Of a DNA stretch of 64,000 nt, positions 53,018-61,367 are shown in pieces. The notes under the pieces were generated by a model, which saw only the letters and a list, made by a program, of their open reading frames with translations, had not been told where the DNA came from and did no database searches. Made by a program: the position numbers and the translations under genes. Source of the stretch: JBNGOQ01 sp050589645 (GTDB lineage: Bacteria > Bacteroidota > Bacteroidia > Flavobacteriales > Flavobacteriaceae); NCBI RefSeq assembly GCF_050589645.1, contig NZ_JBNGOQ010000003.1, positions 310,001 through 374,000 of the forward strand, in the 5' to 3' direction. The first letter of the stretch is position 1. Every line of letters begins with the position of its first letter.

Positions 53018-55822
53018 TTATAGCTTAAGGATATAATTCACCAGGTTGTCATCATGCGATAAATCCATTTTTTTGCGAAGTCTGTACCGTTTAATCTCCA
53101 CACTGCGGGCCGATATGCTCAGTAATGGAGCTATTTCCTTGGAGGATAAATTCAGTCGTAGGTAGGCGCATAACCTAATATCGTTGGGCGATAGATTGGG
53201 GTGCGCTTTTTTTAATTTCCTTAAAAACTTTCTGTCCGCGTTGTTGAAGGCTTCCTTGAACAACTCCCAGTCATCGTTTTGTTTCAAGCTCTGGTCAATA
53301 ATGTTGATAATGGGTCTTACGGAGTCCTTGTCATCTACCTTGGAAACAAGTTGTTCCTTCACTTTGGAGAGCAATTCGTTCTTTTTTATAATGCTGAGGG
53401 TGGAAGCCGCCAATTCATTGCTCTTACTCTTAAATTCCTCTTTCAGTTGTTCGTTTTTGATCTTAATGATTTCCTTTTCGTTCTGCGCTTTGGCCAGCTC
53501 CATGTCGCGCTTATTTTTTTCAATAAGCTTTCTCTGGCGCTTGTGGTAGTAGCGTCTATAGGAATTGTGAATGAGAATGGATCCCAGGATCGCTGCAAAC
53601 AGATAAAGGGTCAAGAGCAGGTTGGAAATGTACCAGGGCCTCGCAATTTTAAATGTGTAGGTGGCTACGTTGCTGGATGCTTTATCGCCAATTTTGGCTC
53701 TTACGTTAAAGGTATATTCCCCTGGGGGGAGGTTTTCGAAAGAGGCAGAGGACTCCTCGGACCAATCGCTCCAATTCCTGTAGATGCCCAAAAGTTGAAA
53801 TTGGTAGTTGGGTTTTACGAATTTATTGTAGTCTGCGGCGTAGAAAGAGATTTCCAGATTGTTTTCATGGCTTTGGAAGTCGCCCTCGGACTGCTTGCTG
53901 AGCAAGTTCCCCTCATTTTTAGTGGTGTTTTTACCAGCTGTTCGAATAGCTCCCAGGGCCACACGAAAATCCGGTTCATGGAAATCTTCGATAGCGATAG
54001 TGACATATCCGGAAGTAGTGCCGAACAAATACCGTTGATCATCCCCATGTGGAGCAACACTTTCATATCCTACAATACCATTACGTACATTTTCGGTCAG
54101 GGGAATGGAGCGACGAATAGGTGTGTTGGCCAGACTTCCCCTGGACAGATAGCTGATATTATCGTTGGTGAACACCCATAGGTGATCGTTTTCCAAATCG
54201 CTTACCAGCTTGCCCGAAACATATTGATCTTCCGTATAAAGCGTGCTTAAAATACTATCCCTAACAAATTTTTTGCCGATTTTGTCATATTTTAAAACCC
54301 CCTTTTTATAGGCATATAGAATCTCTCCTCGGTAGTTGACCATCCCAGAATTAGCGCCTTTTAACGATGGATCTACGCGTACTTTTTTCGCAGAGGAAAA
54401 TGTACTGTCCACCGTTACGGTGAAAATACCCTTATACTCGTGGTTAACGAAGATATTTCCTTCCAGTATTTCAAAATATCTGGAGGAATGGTCAAACCCC
54501 TCTATCTTGTTCCTAAGGCGCCACCCGGTATCCCGTTTTTCCAAAACATACAGGCCGTCATAATTTCCTTGTAAGAGAAGATTTGGACTTTCGCTTAGGG
54601 CAGCTACTCTCCAGGTGCCTGGAACGGCTGCTATTTTTTTTGCCCGATTTTCCTTTATACTAAAGGTACCTGTATGATGACTGCAGAATAAGGTTTCCCC
54701 GATTACATCCAGGGACCAAACCTGACCTTGGGTGCCTTGAATTAGTTTAAAATCCCAATCGCTATCATGGGTTTTATAAAAAAGACCTTGATTTGTTCCC
54801 AAATACAGGTAGTTATCCAACTTAATAGCGGCATATACACTTCCGACGACCCCTTTGTTGTCATGATATACCTTGATTGGTGATCTAAGGTTGAGATAGC
54901 TTATGCCATTATCAAGGCCAAGCCACAGGTTGTTGTCAAAATCTTCATATAGGGATAAGACCGTATTATTCCGTAATCCCTTTATTTGATCGATATGGTA
55001 CAAGGCATTTCCATTTTGATCCAAATGGATCAGACCATGGGATATGGTACCCAGCGCAAAGCTATTGTCCTGCAATTGCAAACCACTGTACACACTTACT
55101 TCTGACAATAGGGTGTCCGCTGTTGTGGCCCATTTGTTGACCAAGGGACCGCTGACCAAATAAAAACCATTGTGCCGGGTAAGTATCAATAGATCAGCAC
55201 CGCGGCGAAATATGTTGATGACCTCATCTTCTTTAAAAGGTGTTGCATCATAGACCAGGACGTCTTTGCCCTTCTCTATTTTGAAGATTCCTTTATCGAG
55301 TCTTTGAAAATAAATGTCCTGATCCAGCTTAAATACTTTGGGGACGGAGGTATCAGCCTCGATAAGATTTACCGAATTGCTCCGGAGATCATATATATAA
55401 ATGCGATTGAGGGATTGAAAAACAATCCATTTATCCATATCGAGGATATTCCAGAATTCCTCATCCTGGATAAGACCGGTTTTCATTTTTTCGGACAGGG
55501 AAGTGTATTGCAAGATTCCGAAATCATCTTTTTGCCAAAAACCAAATTCCATGTAGCAACCTGTGTATATTTTGTCCCCAACCACCTTTACGGACCTAAT
55601 TATACTCTCATTCGGCGAGGGAAACAATGTCCATTTAGCTCCATTGAACTCCAAAAGCCCCTTGTTGTTGGCCACATAAATTACCTTATCCTCTGATTGC
55701 GAGATCGACCAATTTTGACTTTCGGCCTTATATTCCGAGGCAGCGTAATTTTGAATAGGGGGCAGTTCTTGGCAAAAAAGCCCAAGGGAGAGAAGCATTA
55801 AAAAAGGTACAACAATCTTCAA
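53018..55822 (-). CDS. Membrane sensor/LuxR-type regulator with Reg_prop propeller
   Basis: A 934-residue one-component regulator, probably of the glucan locus. A signal peptide (about 1-17) precedes a periplasmic beta-propeller of Reg_prop-type repeats (about 30-640, e.g. NTVLSLYEDFDNNLWLGLDNGISYL) and a Y_Y_Y domain (about 650-730). One membrane helix lies near 733-753, then a coiled coil (about 765-830) and a C-terminal LuxR/GerE helix-turn-helix (about 873-917, LSSKEIAPLLSISARSVEIKRYRLRKKM). There is no histidine kinase or receiver domain, unlike hybrid two-component sensors, so signalling must pass directly through the membrane. It lies 366 bases ahead of the operon on the same strand. 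Confidence 0.9.
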   Translation of the reverse strand: MKIVVPFLMLLSLGLFCQELPPIQNYAASEYKAESQNWSISQSEDKVIYVANNKGLLEFNGAKWTLFPSPNESIIRSVKVVGDKIYTGCYMEFGFWQKDDFGILQYTSLSEKMKTGLIQDEEFWNILDMDKWIVFQSLNRIYIYDLRSNSVNLIEADTSVPKVFKLDQDIYFQRLDKGIFKIEKGKDVLVYDATPFKEDEVINIFRRGADLLILTRHNGFYLVSGPLVNKWATTADTLLSEVSVYSGLQLQDNSFALGTISHGLIHLDQNGNALYHIDQIKGLRNNTVLSLYEDFDNNLWLGLDNGISYLNLRSPIKVYHDNKGVVGSVYAAIKLDNYLYLGTNQGLFYKTHDSDWDFKLIQGTQGQVWSLDVIGETLFCSHHTGTFSIKENRAKKIAAVPGTWRVAALSESPNLLLQGNYDGLYVLEKRDTGWRLRNKIEGFDHSSRYFEILEGNIFVNHEYKGIFTVTVDSTFSSAKKVRVDPSLKGANSGMVNYRGEILYAYKKGVLKYDKIGKKFVRDSILSTLYTEDQYVSGKLVSDLENDHLWVFTNDNISYLSRGSLANTPIRRSIPLTENVRNGIVGYESVAPHGDDQRYLFGTTSGYVTIAIEDFHEPDFRVALGAIRTAGKNTTKNEGNLLSKQSEGDFQSHENNLEISFYAADYNKFVKPNYQFQLLGIYRNWSDWSEESSASFENLPPGEYTFNVRAKIGDKASSNVATYTFKIARPWYISNLLLTLYLFAAILGSILIHNSYRRYYHKRQRKLIEKNKRDMELAKAQNEKEIIKIKNEQLKEEFKSKSNELAASTLSIIKKNELLSKVKEQLVSKVDDKDSVRPIINIIDQSLKQNDDWELFKEAFNNADRKFLRKLKKAHPNLSPNDIRLCAYLRLNLSSKEIAPLLSISARSVEIKRYRLRKKMDLSHDDNLVNYILKL

Positions 55823-56070
55823 CAGAATAGGTTTACCGCTAACGTATTCTAAATATATGCAATTTTATAGTAGGTGCTTGCTTACGAAAACGAATAGCAC
55901 CCACCTTGGAAACCTTTATACAAGGGATGTGTGAGGGGTTTCATACATAGATTGCCCCTAAGGCTATCCAAAAAAACCAATTTTTTAGCACATGCTATCT
56001 TAACCCGCGGCATACGGTGAGCAGCGCAATTTAGAAAAGTGGGAGAGGAGGAGGGTATTTTTTTCCAGGA

Positions 56071-56484
56071 CTAATGGGGCAATCTATGCTTTACCACGCC
56101 GTACACAAAGGTTCCCAATACTGCCGCCGCAATGACGATGAGCATACTAAAGACCCCTGTGCCCACAAGGATGTACATGGGTCCCGGGCAAGCTCCTGCC
56201 AGGGCCCAGCCCAGCCCAAAAATAGATCCCCCGATAAGATATCGGAGAAAACCACGGTCCTTTGGAGGGACCTGTATTTCTTTCCCTTCGATACTTTTTA
56301 ATTTTGATTTTTTGGTCACCCATAATATCAGAACGCCCAGAAGTACGGCAGAACCTATGATACCGTACATATGAAAGGACTGAAATTTGAACATTTCAAA
56401 GATCCGGTACCAGGAGACCGCCTCTGACTTTACCAGGACAATTCCAAAAAATACGCCTACAAGTAAAAATTTCAAATACTTCAT
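56071..56484 (-). CDS. YeeE/YedE half protein, DUF6691 type
   Basis: A 137-residue inner-membrane protein with four helices and the family motif GACPGPMY near residue 97, whose Cys takes part in sulfur-compound transport in YeeE-type proteins. The domain equals one half of the full-length YeeE/YedE (TsuA) thiosulfate transporter. The other half is encoded just upstream (56486), one base apart, so the two are produced together and probably assemble as a heterodimer. No rhodanese or sulfur-oxidation gene is adjacent in the window. Confidence 0.88.
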   Translation of the reverse strand: MKYLKFLLVGVFFGIVLVKSEAVSWYRIFEMFKFQSFHMYGIIGSAVLLGVLILWVTKKSKLKSIEGKEIQVPPKDRGFLRYLIGGSIFGLGWALAGACPGPMYILVGTGVFSMLIVIAAAVLGTFVYGVVKHRLPH

Positions 56485-56485
56485 A

Positions 56486-57043
56486 CTAAAAAATTAAGGG
56501 CAATAAAAAATGGGTCATTACAAGTCCCCCAATAAAGAATCCGACAACGGCTACCAAGGAAGGTCGTTGTAGGCTGCTCAGGCCTGTTATCGCGTGGCCA
56601 GAGGTGCAACCCCCGGCATAGCGGGTACCAAAGCCTACCAAAAACCCGGCCCCCACCAAAATCGCAAGGCCTTTTATACTGAGCACGTTCTCCCAGCTGT
56701 AGATTTCTGCAGGTAACAGCGTTTCCCCGATTCGGGAAAAGCCCAACTGGCCCAAATCCGTTATGGTTTTAGGGTTTAAGGCAATTGTGGAATGATCAGA
56801 TAAAAATTGCACGGCGATAAACCCGCCTACGATGGCACCGAGTACCACAATCAGATTCCACCGATGTGATTTCCAATCAAACTTGAAAAAATCGGCATAT
56901 TTGCCCGCCCCGGCCATACTGCATAAGGTTTTTAGGTTGGAAGACATGCCAAAGGTCTTTCCAAAGTAGACTAGGACAAAGAGGACCAGGGCCAACAAGG
57001 GGCCCGAAACATACCAAGGCCAGGGCCTTAACAGATATTCCAT
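56486..57043 (-). CDS. YeeE/YedE half protein
   Basis: A 185-residue inner-membrane protein with about five helices and the YeeE motif YAGGCTSGHAITGL near residue 142. The Cys is the likely thiosulfate relay residue. It is the N-terminal-type half of a split transporter, the partner being encoded at 56071. The start at 57043 (MEYLLRPW) is preferred; an ATG six codons upstream is also in frame. Import of thiosulfate or another sulfur species into the cytoplasm is inferred from the family. Confidence 0.88.
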   Translation of the reverse strand: MEYLLRPWPWYVSGPLLALVLFVLVYFGKTFGMSSNLKTLCSMAGAGKYADFFKFDWKSHRWNLIVVLGAIVGGFIAVQFLSDHSTIALNPKTITDLGQLGFSRIGETLLPAEIYSWENVLSIKGLAILVGAGFLVGFGTRYAGGCTSGHAITGLSSLQRPSLVAVVGFFIGGLVMTHFLLPLIF

Positions 57044-57141
57044 AGGATTATTTTTTTGCAAAGATAATGGAACGGCCCAATACCTCTGTAATCAAAGTTG
57101 CAGTGGGTATGGGAAAAGGATGTACGGTAATTTAAGGACTC

Positions 57142-57630
57142 TCAGTTTACAATGCGCCGTTCATAAACGAAACTCTGAAAACCCGGGAGGTCCTGACCTA
57201 CTTGAGCCACTAGGCGTGCACCGTCATTTTCAATTTGTAAAGTTGTTAAAACTGGATCTCCCGAAAAGGTAATCGTTGTTTCGTTGGCGAACCAGGTGCC
57301 GGTGGCGGTGGTGCTATCCGTACAATCTATCTCAAAGTCGTCCCCGGTAATGGGCGTTACCGCCAAATTTACCTGTTCAAAGGTCCATACCAGGTCACCA
57401 TCTATCAAAAGCGTGCCCGTAAGACAATCCAATTCATCCAATAAATTGGTAGAAGCCGTGCCGTCCTCGTTTAAATCCTGGGCCGGACTAACATTCACCT
57501 CTACGAGATCAAAGAGACCGATCGGGTCAAAATTGGGTGGTGGTAGCGCCGGTTCATCGGAACTGACGTCGCAGGCCACAACCAACACCATCAGGGCAAG
57601 AATCCCAAAAGATTTTCTAATAGCTGTCAT
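57142..57630 (-). CDS. Small lipoprotein, lipocalin-like
   Basis: A 162-residue lipoprotein with lipobox LVVAC (Cys20) and a proline-rich linker (PALPPPNFDP). A beta-rich domain has the order seen in small lipocalin-like proteins of Bacteroidota: FDLVEVNV, LTGTLLIDGDLVWTFEQV, TWFANETTITFSGD. Two cysteines (LDCLTG and EIDCTD) may form a disulfide. The function is unknown. It stands alone between the YeeE pair and the cyclase pair. Confidence 0.75.
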   Translation of the reverse strand: MTAIRKSFGILALMVLVVACDVSSDEPALPPPNFDPIGLFDLVEVNVSPAQDLNEDGTASTNLLDELDCLTGTLLIDGDLVWTFEQVNLAVTPITGDDFEIDCTDSTTATGTWFANETTITFSGDPVLTTLQIENDGARLVAQVGQDLPGFQSFVYERRIVN

Positions 57631-57834
57631 AACAATACAATTTTTCCGAATATTATAGATTTTTTGGTAGAAGTAAAAATATATGGGGGTTTAATTTCAA
57701 ATACCTCCCAATTTTAAGAGAATTTTGATGGGATGGACCATATTATGTGAAATAAGGGTTCAGGAGGCGCATGAGGGATTTGATTTGCCGTAGGGCATTT
57801 TGGTTTTTGACCCTGTCCGGCACTGATATTGCGG

Positions 57835-58905
57835 TTAAACCGGGTTGGGACCCGACTCTTCAATGGTATACAGGTTTATATTCTTGCCGTTATTTAAGAC
57901 GGGTATACGGGCAACGTGTTTGGTTTGGTAGATCACGGGTAGCGAGACGAGTTCCAACAGTTGGTTTGATACCAAAATATCGAACCCCTGCTTACGGCAC
58001 TCCTTTTCCATATGGGCCGTTTCGTATAGGGCTTCCCCATGAAAAACGATCTGACTTTTAACATCGCCTACTTCACCCCGAATTACCTTCCCCAAATGAA
58101 TGCTCGCCCCAAATTCCGGAATATGGCTGTACTTGACCAGGTACTTTTCCTTTTGCCTTTCAATTTCGTTTTTGATGTAAAAATAACATCGAATACAGTT
58201 GGCATTTTTAAGCCCCTTTTTAACGGACCAACTGATGACCACTTGATCACCCACATATCTGTAGATTTCGCCGGAGACCCCTAAAATACATTGGGTTACG
58301 TCTGAATAGAATTCTTTTAGAAAAGTATAATACCCCAATGAACCCATTTCTTCGGCCAATTGGGTAGAAGATTTCTGATCCAAGAACATAAAAATCCGTT
58401 CTTCTTCACAAGGAAAATGATATTTGCCCGTCAGGAAATTCAGGAACACCCCTTGCCCCATTTTTCTGCTTATCTCCCTAGTAAAGATTATTGCGCTGAC
58501 CGAAAGGAGGCTGTACAGTACAATTACCTTGAAATCCCCGTCATACAAAAAGGTCTGAAAACGGGCCGATTTAAAATTTTCATACATGCCCACGCCGTAG
58601 TACCAGGCTTCGTTGAAGTTCATGAGTACCAAAATCAAGAAAATAAAAAGGAAAAAGTAGCTTGTAGATTTCACCAAAACGGTGCTTATGAATGAAGAGC
58701 GAAGCTTCATGGGTCCCAAAAGGTATAGTTCAAATAAGGCCACTAGGACGCCGCCCAATATCCCGATGGAAATCCCGTTGATAAGGGCAATTGGACTGTC
58801 CATGCTGCCAGCGCATAGGGGGTACAAAAGCCCTAATAGGAATCCCGCTATGGTAATATAGCGTACGGTTCTTTGGTTCCTTTTTTTACTGGCGTCGAAT
58901 TTCAT
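57835..58905 (-). CDS. Membrane class III nucleotide cyclase, metal-binding half
   Basis: A 356-residue protein with four membrane helices (about 16-33, 45-64, 70-95 and 125-141) and a cytoplasmic class III cyclase domain (about 168-345). The two metal-binding aspartates are present: Asp176 in MFLDQKS and Asp220 in YVGDQV. The transition-state Asn and Arg are replaced by Tyr294 and His298. It thus looks unable to complete an active site as a homodimer. The upstream gene product has the mirror-image defects, and the two frames overlap in ATGA. Position 216 is Arg and position 287 Val, so the nucleotide (ATP or GTP) cannot be predicted. Confidence 0.88.
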   Translation of the reverse strand: MKFDASKKRNQRTVRYITIAGFLLGLLYPLCAGSMDSPIALINGISIGILGGVLVALFELYLLGPMKLRSSFISTVLVKSTSYFFLFIFLILVLMNFNEAWYYGVGMYENFKSARFQTFLYDGDFKVIVLYSLLSVSAIIFTREISRKMGQGVFLNFLTGKYHFPCEEERIFMFLDQKSSTQLAEEMGSLGYYTFLKEFYSDVTQCILGVSGEIYRYVGDQVVISWSVKKGLKNANCIRCYFYIKNEIERQKEKYLVKYSHIPEFGASIHLGKVIRGEVGDVKSQIVFHGEALYETAHMEKECRKQGFDILVSNQLLELVSLPVIYQTKHVARIPVLNNGKNINLYTIEESGPNPV

Positions 58906-59981
58906 AGCGCGTATAGATCGGTTAAAGGTTTTTCCTTTATCACGTAAAGTTCCATAGGCTCCTTCTTTCCCTTTAACTTGATTTCCCCGCAGGAAGCGGG
59001 TTCATAAATGGGTGGAAGACCCAGTCTGTTTTTTAGATGGGCAGAAAGGATCAGTTCCTGCTCCAATAGCTCACATTGGCCCTGTATCCTGGAGGTGGTG
59101 TTCATTACGTCCCCAAAATAGACTACAGGACTCTTAATTTCCCCGAGTTCTCCCTGAATGACATTTCCAATATGATAGCCTGCCGCTAATTTTGGCACAA
59201 AACCATAAGTATGGTAGTAGTGCTCCCTGTTTTCCCATATTCTTTTTTTTGCTTCGTAAAACGTACGGATACAGTTTGCATTGGGAACACCTTCCCTGGG
59301 CGTCCAGGAAACTACCACAAGGTCATCAACGTACTCATAAATGCTTCCCCTGTGCTCAAGAATCGGCTCAGTGATGTCGTGGAAAAAGTCCTTGATAAAT
59401 CTATGAAAGTCCAGTCCCAGGACCTTGTTTGCGATTTGATCCGAATGGCGGACACTTAAAAACATAAAGACCCGTTCGATCTCCTTGGGCTTGTAGTACT
59501 TTCCGGTAATCATCCCCCACATCACATCCTTTCCTATTTTTCGGCTCATCAGGATACTAAAGTTGATAATAAACGCAAATACAACGGTGTAGACAATGGC
59601 TACATTAAAATCCTGTTGGAAAATGTAATATTGGAATTCCTCGCTGACCAAGACCTCCTTAAAGCCCATATCCTGGCGAATCATTCGGGATACAAGTAAA
59701 ACCAAAAAGACGATTACGGTGATGAATGCGATATACAGTGCAGTGCGAATCCCCACGAGGTACAAAAATTTTAACCTTCTGCCCCTTTTGGTGAATACGT
59801 AGAATTCCAAATAGGAAATAAGACCGCCTACCAAGATTCCTATGATTATGGTGTTTATATGCGGATATAAGACCTGGTACCCATCTGAGAAAGAGGAATA
59901 TACAAACCCTAGAATAGCCCCAACAAGGATAATGCGCACTATGGCCCTTCTTCTCCTTTTTTGGCTTATTGTGGATGGCAT
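58902..59981 (-). CDS. Membrane class III nucleotide cyclase, transition-state half
   Basis: A 359-residue paralogue of the downstream gene product, colinear with it throughout. It has four membrane helices (about 14-32, 42-62, 73-97 and 126-144) and a class III cyclase domain (about 168-345). The first metal Asp is replaced by Ser176 (MFLSVRH) while Asp220 is kept. The transition-state residues Asn294 and Arg298 are intact (MNTTSRIQ). Position 216, which selects the base, is Glu as in many guanylate cyclases, but the partner position 287 is Val. It is translationally coupled to the next gene, and an obligate heterodimer is proposed. Confidence 0.88.
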   Translation of the reverse strand: MPSTISQKRRRRAIVRIILVGAILGFVYSSFSDGYQVLYPHINTIIIGILVGGLISYLEFYVFTKRGRRLKFLYLVGIRTALYIAFITVIVFLVLLVSRMIRQDMGFKEVLVSEEFQYYIFQQDFNVAIVYTVVFAFIINFSILMSRKIGKDVMWGMITGKYYKPKEIERVFMFLSVRHSDQIANKVLGLDFHRFIKDFFHDITEPILEHRGSIYEYVDDLVVVSWTPREGVPNANCIRTFYEAKKRIWENREHYYHTYGFVPKLAAGYHIGNVIQGELGEIKSPVVYFGDVMNTTSRIQGQCELLEQELILSAHLKNRLGLPPIYEPASCGEIKLKGKKEPMELYVIKEKPLTDLYAL

Positions 59982-60287
59982 ATGTGGTACTTAAATGCTT
60001 ATAAAGCGGCTTTTTCGGATTCCTTTGCGTAGGGGGAGTAGGTAATTTAGGATTATTTTTTCAGTTTTTGGCATATTTTATCATGTGCTAACATGATTCC
60101 AAATCCAGTATCCCGTTGTTTTACCATTTTGAGCGAAGGACAAAGTTTTTCAGGGTTGAAAAACGGATATACCGCATAGGAACTTAAAAAGGCAAGGTGT
60201 TTCTGGCATCGGAATGGTTTTCATGGTATACATACGAGACTCTGCAACAAAGAGGATAGAGGTAATTTTAGGCTAAAACCGCGAAAC
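59982..60287. other. Intergenic region, cyclase operon upstream
   Basis: These 306 bases lie between the RpiR-type gene's stop and the start of the cyclase pair on the same strand. I see no gene, no tRNA and no clear terminator or TAnnTTTG promoter box. Confidence 0.55.
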
Positions 60288-61139
60288 TTAAATTTTGTAC
60301 ACATTTTCTTTTTCCGACATGCTCCTAAAATAATTAAAATGTGCAACGGTACTGGGTTTTAAAATATTGGCAATACTGTAAAAAATGGCATTTATCATGC
60401 AATATGCCCCTACCATGCTACCAAAATAGAAACTATTGGTACTGTTTATGAAAATGTGGTGATCACTATATTCCAAGAGCGGGGATAGGCTACTGTCCAC
60501 TATGGAAATGGTTGTGGCTTTTCGCTCTTCTTTGGCAAATTTTAAGGCGTTAATGGTCTGATTCTGGCATTTGTCCAAGCAAATTGCGACCACGACATCG
60601 TCCTGGGAGAAATGGGCCATATTAAGGAAAAGTTCCCCATGATATTCCGTACTGGCATGGATTTGGGGAACAGCCGAACGGCAAATGCGTTCCATATAGT
60701 TTGCCACCATACCAATATGGCCCAAACCAATGATATAGGTTTGCTTGGAGCCAATAATTGCGTTCGCAATGTTTTCAATGGTGATAAAGTCAATGGTGTC
60801 GTACGTTTTTTGCAACATCATTATATCGCCCAGAATGGCGTCTTGCGCTACTTTTTGAGGGTTGGAGTGCGCCTTTACTTCCTTGATCATTCCGCTAAAA
60901 ATGGAGTCTACCCTTGTAAGCTGTACTTCTTCCTTTAATAGCTCCTTAAGTTCGTAAAAGCCATTGAGCCCAATGGATTTGCACGCTTTGACCACGGTAG
61001 CCGGATTTATTCCAAGTTTGTCTCCAAGTTCTTCCATTCGCATTAAAACGACTTTATCGGGATAATCCAATGCGTACTGAATAACCAATCTCCTTTTCTT
61101 CGGAAGTCCGGCCAGGTCTATGTCCTTTAATGCTTTCAT
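60288..61139 (-). CDS. MurR/RpiR-family transcriptional regulator
   Basis: A 283-residue regulator with an N-terminal helix-turn-helix (about 25-70, MEELGDKLGINPATVVKACKSIGLNGFYELKELLK) and a C-terminal SIS domain (about 110-260, TYIIGLGHIGMVANYMERI, DDVVVAICLDKCQNQT). SIS domains bind sugar phosphates or related effectors. The start at 61139 (MKALKDIDL) is chosen because the ten residues before it do not fit. It is divergent from the transporter gene at 61368, and so probably controls that operon. This domain pairing is common in local repressors or activators of catabolic genes. Confidence 0.92.
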   Translation of the reverse strand: MKALKDIDLAGLPKKRRLVIQYALDYPDKVVLMRMEELGDKLGINPATVVKACKSIGLNGFYELKELLKEEVQLTRVDSIFSGMIKEVKAHSNPQKVAQDAILGDIMMLQKTYDTIDFITIENIANAIIGSKQTYIIGLGHIGMVANYMERICRSAVPQIHASTEYHGELFLNMAHFSQDDVVVAICLDKCQNQTINALKFAKEERKATTISIVDSSLSPLLEYSDHHIFINSTNSFYFGSMVGAYCMINAIFYSIANILKPSTVAHFNYFRSMSEKENVYKI

Positions 61140-61367
61140 AGGTTGCAATAAACGAAATTTTTCACACAATTTAATAAAAAAACATTACCAATATTGCTTT
61201 TGTAAAAATAACACTATGAATATTGTTAATCAAATATTTTTTTTTATTTTCATCTAATCAAAGTCTGTTACTCCACTAACGGACCCAGTAAGAAACCACA
61301 GTTTCTTTAAACCGACCTTCATGATTACATCGCTTATGGTGTGCAAAATGAAATAATACAGCAAAAT

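Noticed and set aside
61341..61367. GTG at 61341 as start of the NSS transporter
   Set aside because: The extra nine polar residues are not typical. The ATG at 61368 lies just before the first membrane segment.
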